DNA from: Microcoleus vaginatus WJT46-NPBG5 | GTDB lineage: Bacteria; Cyanobacteriota; Cyanobacteriia; Cyanobacteriales; Oscillatoriaceae | Direction of reading: 5' to 3' | DNA length: 64,000 bases | Assembly: GCA_019359355.1 (NCBI GenBank) | Contig: JAHHHM010000011.1 | Location: 124,001-188,000 of the forward strand | In this document: piece by piece, positions 62,390-64,000 of the stretch | How the letters are laid out: the number at the start of each line of letters is the position of its first letter | Position numbering within the stretch: position 1 is the stretch's first letter | The notes under the pieces: generated by a model | What the model was told of the DNA's origin: nothing | Database searches by the model: none | What the model saw: only the letters and a program-made list of their open reading frames with translations | Position numbers and translations under genes: made by a program

Positions 62390-62825
62390 TGAGGTCAAGC
62401 AGGCTATCCGAGAACGAGCTAAATATTTATGTGAGTATTGCCATTCTTCAGAACGCTTAAGTGCAAATCGGTTTACTGTCGATCATGTCATTCCCAAGTC
62501 TCTAGGCGGTTCTGACGAAATTGGTAATCTTGCACTGGCTTGCCGGCGTTGTAATGAGAGGCGTTACAACTTTGTTGCTGGTTTCGATCAAGAAACTCAA
62601 GAAATCGTTCCTATTTTCAATCCTCGTCAGCAGAAGTGGGAGGTGCATTTTGTTTGGGTAGATCAAGGAGTTGTTATTGAAGGAATTACACCGATTGGTC
62701 GCGCAACTTGCATTCGTCTTGATTTAAACGATACACGCTATCCAGAAAATGATTCCATTCGAGAAACGAGACGATTTTGGATTAAAGCTGGGGTACATCC
62801 TCCCTCAGGTGATCCTTGCCAGTAG
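62376..62825 (+). CDS. HNH endonuclease
   Basis: 149 residues. The HNH fold is explicit: Cys19-x2-Cys22 (LCEYCHSS), DHVIPKSLGG with Asp36-His37, and CRRCNERRYNF with Cys56-x2-Cys59 and Asn60, i.e. a zinc-finger HNH motif. The C-terminal half FNPRQQKWEVHFVWVDQGVVIEGITPIGRATC is a common extension in this cyanobacterial group. It overlaps the 80-residue gene and is flanked by two copies of a short repeat. Confidence 0.9.
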   Translation: MPISNEVKQAIRERAKYLCEYCHSSERLSANRFTVDHVIPKSLGGSDEIGNLALACRRCNERRYNFVAGFDQETQEIVPIFNPRQQKWEVHFVWVDQGVVIEGITPIGRATCIRLDLNDTRYPENDSIRETRRFWIKAGVHPPSGDPCQ

Positions 62826-62861
62826 CGAGAAAGGGCGGTGCCTTTGATGCCGGCGTTAAAA
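62823..62861. repeat. repeat TAGCGAGAAAGGGCG...GATGCCGG, copy 2
   Basis: Second copy, starting at the HNH stop codon. A fragment resembling its end (ATGCCGGCTTCAAAAGCT) also occurs near 63760. Confidence 0.6.
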
Positions 62862-62999
62862 CAAACTGGGGCCTTGCAATAGCGTTCGCGCAGATCCGCA
62901 GATTCTTCAGTCATTCTCGTGATGGTGTTAATGGTGTAATTCTAATCGACTGGGGAGGTTCGGGGTAGACTGAACTCTGCCTCAAAATTCAACTGTTTT

Positions 63000-63332
63000 A
63001 TGCTGATTCCAAATGCACAAAATGCAGTTGTTGATATTCGCAAATTGCGTGACTACTGCCTAAATCCGGATCACGACGATGGAAAGCACAAAGCTCGGCT
63101 GTTTTCATCAAGTCTTTGTATGACGGCTGACCACGCCGAGGAGTTACGCCAAATTTTGCTGGGAGTTGTTAAAACCCATGAAGCCCGATTAGGCCGGCAA
63201 GATGAGTTTGGGCAACGCTATATTCTAGATTTTACGCTCGAATGGCAGAATAGAAGTGCAACCCTTCGGAGTGCCTGGATCATTGAGTATGGTTCGGAGA
63301 TCCCAAAGTTGACGACCTGCTATCCTCTGTAG
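63000..63332 (+). CDS. DUF6883-like protein
   Basis: 110 residues: MLIPNAQNAVVDIRKLRDYCLNPDHDDGKHKARLF, then LLGVVKTHEARLGRQDEFGQRYILDFTLEWQ and an end TLRSAWIIEYGSEIPKLTTCYP. This matches my memory of DUF6883, a small fold often paired with DUF4926 proteins and suspected to belong to toxin-type modules. The next gene, 18 bases downstream, is DUF4926-like. Confidence 0.7.
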   Translation: MLIPNAQNAVVDIRKLRDYCLNPDHDDGKHKARLFSSSLCMTADHAEELRQILLGVVKTHEARLGRQDEFGQRYILDFTLEWQNRSATLRSAWIIEYGSEIPKLTTCYPL

Positions 63333-63350
63333 TCAGTAGAGGTGATAAGC

Positions 63351-63599
63351 ATGATAAACAGCACCGCCAAATTGCTAGACGTTGTAGCCTTGATCGTTGA
63401 TCTTCCCCAATACAATCTGTGGCGGGGACAAGTTGGTACGGTGGTTGAAATCTTAGCGAATGGTGCAGCGTTTGAAGTTGAATTCAGTGATCGCAACGGG
63501 CGCACCTATGAGTCTGTAGGGTTGCGTCCAGAGCAAATCATGGTTCTACGTTTTGAGCCGGCATCGCCTAATACGAAAGCTGAAATGGTTACAGCTTAA
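63351..63599 (+). CDS. DUF4926-like protein
   Basis: 82 residues from the ATG at 63351, preceded by AGAGGTG at about 6 bases (an in-frame GTG at 63342 overlaps that site). KLLDVVALIVDLPQYNLWRGQVGTVVEILANGAAFEVEFSDRNGRTYESVGLRPEQIMVL is a small SH3-like beta barrel typical of DUF4926. It is coupled to the DUF6883-like gene and could be its immunity or antitoxin partner, by inference. Confidence 0.75.
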   Translation: MINSTAKLLDVVALIVDLPQYNLWRGQVGTVVEILANGAAFEVEFSDRNGRTYESVGLRPEQIMVLRFEPASPNTKAEMVTA

Positions 63600-63906
63600 C
63601 CAGCTTAACAATTCAAATGCAGCAGACGGTTGAGAGGCTACTGGTGCTGATTTCGAGGTTGCTTGCGGTTGCTGATTTAAGTCGTGGGGTAGCCCTAGCT
63701 GCTTTTCGGTATTTCAGCGGCTTTGCAATCTGTACAGGGACAAACTGCGCTGGATTGAATGCCGGCTTCAAAAGCTGATCAATCGCATTAAGTGTATCAG
63801 CAGTCTTTGATTGCCCCAAGGGAAATGGATATGTGGAGCCTATCTTTTAGACATTGCTTAAGCTCGCTAAGGGTTAAGATAAGTATGAAACATTGGAATT
63901 ACTCTA
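63600..63906. other. intergenic region, no convincing gene
   Basis: A leftward 68-codon frame (63613-63819) shows no family pattern. The sequence near 63760-63780 resembles the end of the 62052/62823 repeat. Just before 63907 is an A+T-rich promoter-like stretch. Confidence 0.45.
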
Positions 63907-64000
63907 ATGAAACTGGATCGTATTACGAGTAACCCAAACCGGATGAATGGGCAACCTTGTATTCGTAATCTGCGCCTGACTGTTCGTCGGGTGATTGAAC
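63907..64000 (+). CDS. DUF433-family protein, 3' end outside the window
   Basis: 31 codons are visible: MKLDRITSNPNRMNGQPCIRNLRLTV and onward, the N-terminal pattern of DUF433 (RIT..P....G.PCIR..R..V). DUF433 proteins are small helix-turn-helix, antitoxin-like proteins usually placed before a DUF5615 PIN-like toxin. The partner, if present, is beyond the window. Confidence 0.8.
   Translation, partial: MKLDRITSNPNRMNGQPCIRNLRLTVRRVIE

Noticed and set aside
63613-63819. 68-codon leftward frame near the right edge
   Set aside because: No recognisable pattern or ribosome site, and it overlaps a repeat-like segment.

Overview
The window comes from a filamentous cyanobacterium, most likely of the non-heterocystous Oscillatoriales/Microcoleus type. 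It carries chlI, ndhF3-ndhD3-cupA, a second ndhD, a Psb32-like TPM protein, ycf23 and a cbiC/cobH-like gene. Large hybrid histidine kinases, caspase, CHAT and NACHT proteins, pentapeptide repeats and heptameric short repeats are typical of large cyanobacterial genomes. The HIP1 octamer (GCGATCGC) is present but rare, while palindromes built on GCCGGC are strikingly frequent. I cannot fix the genus. I saw no transposase, phage gene, CRISPR array or rRNA; one tRNA gene (Thr, CGU anticodon) is present.

Layout. 0-6.4 kb: aroB, an HtrA/Deg protease, and a leftward cluster of a Tat-exported PrxQ-like peroxiredoxin, a membrane protein, an OmpR-type regulator and its sensor kinase. 6.5-10.3 kb: a caspase-nSTAND1 protein followed by a membrane-anchored GUN4-domain protein, then a Trp-rich membrane protein. 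10.4-15.8 kb: two tandem SLH-domain proteins with different payloads (WD40; GHL10-type glycoside hydrolase) convergent with an FAD oxidoreductase. 16.3-25.3 kb: a giant RTX/Calx-beta/beta-helix protein divergent from a secreted TPS-CHAT protein. 25.4-26.0 kb: two small ORFs.

26.5-32.5 kb: the inducible high-affinity CO2-uptake NDH-1 operon ndhF3 - Tat-exported beta-carbonic anhydrase - ndhD3 - cupA, ending in a clear terminator. A dyad upstream is a candidate LysR operator. A carbonic anhydrase inside this operon is the most functionally suggestive arrangement in the window. 32.7-39.6 kb: housekeeping genes (ComB-like, DUF2809, Psb32-like, cbiC/cobH, a conserved membrane protein, dapB, chlI, ruvC).

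39.7-42.8 kb: an A+T-rich NACHT-pentapeptide repeat STAND protein, probably a conflict/defence gene. 43.0-44.7 kb: an ndhD1/D2-type subunit. 44.8-46.4 kb: a VapBC-like pair and a Uma2 nuclease. 46.6-48.2 kb: DUF4174, an alkyltransferase-like protein and ycf23. 48.2-55.8 kb: three leftward multidomain histidine kinases plus a decayed receiver relic with an in-frame TGA. 55.8-59.8 kb: a large gap, an SH3-type secreted protein, a 24-bp minisatellite-coded exported protein and RNase Z. 60.1-64.0 kb: pyruvate kinase, tRNA-Thr, and a run of small accessory genes (80-aa protein, HNH nuclease, DUF6883, DUF4926, partial DUF433).

All family assignments come from reading motifs and domain order; no database search was possible.
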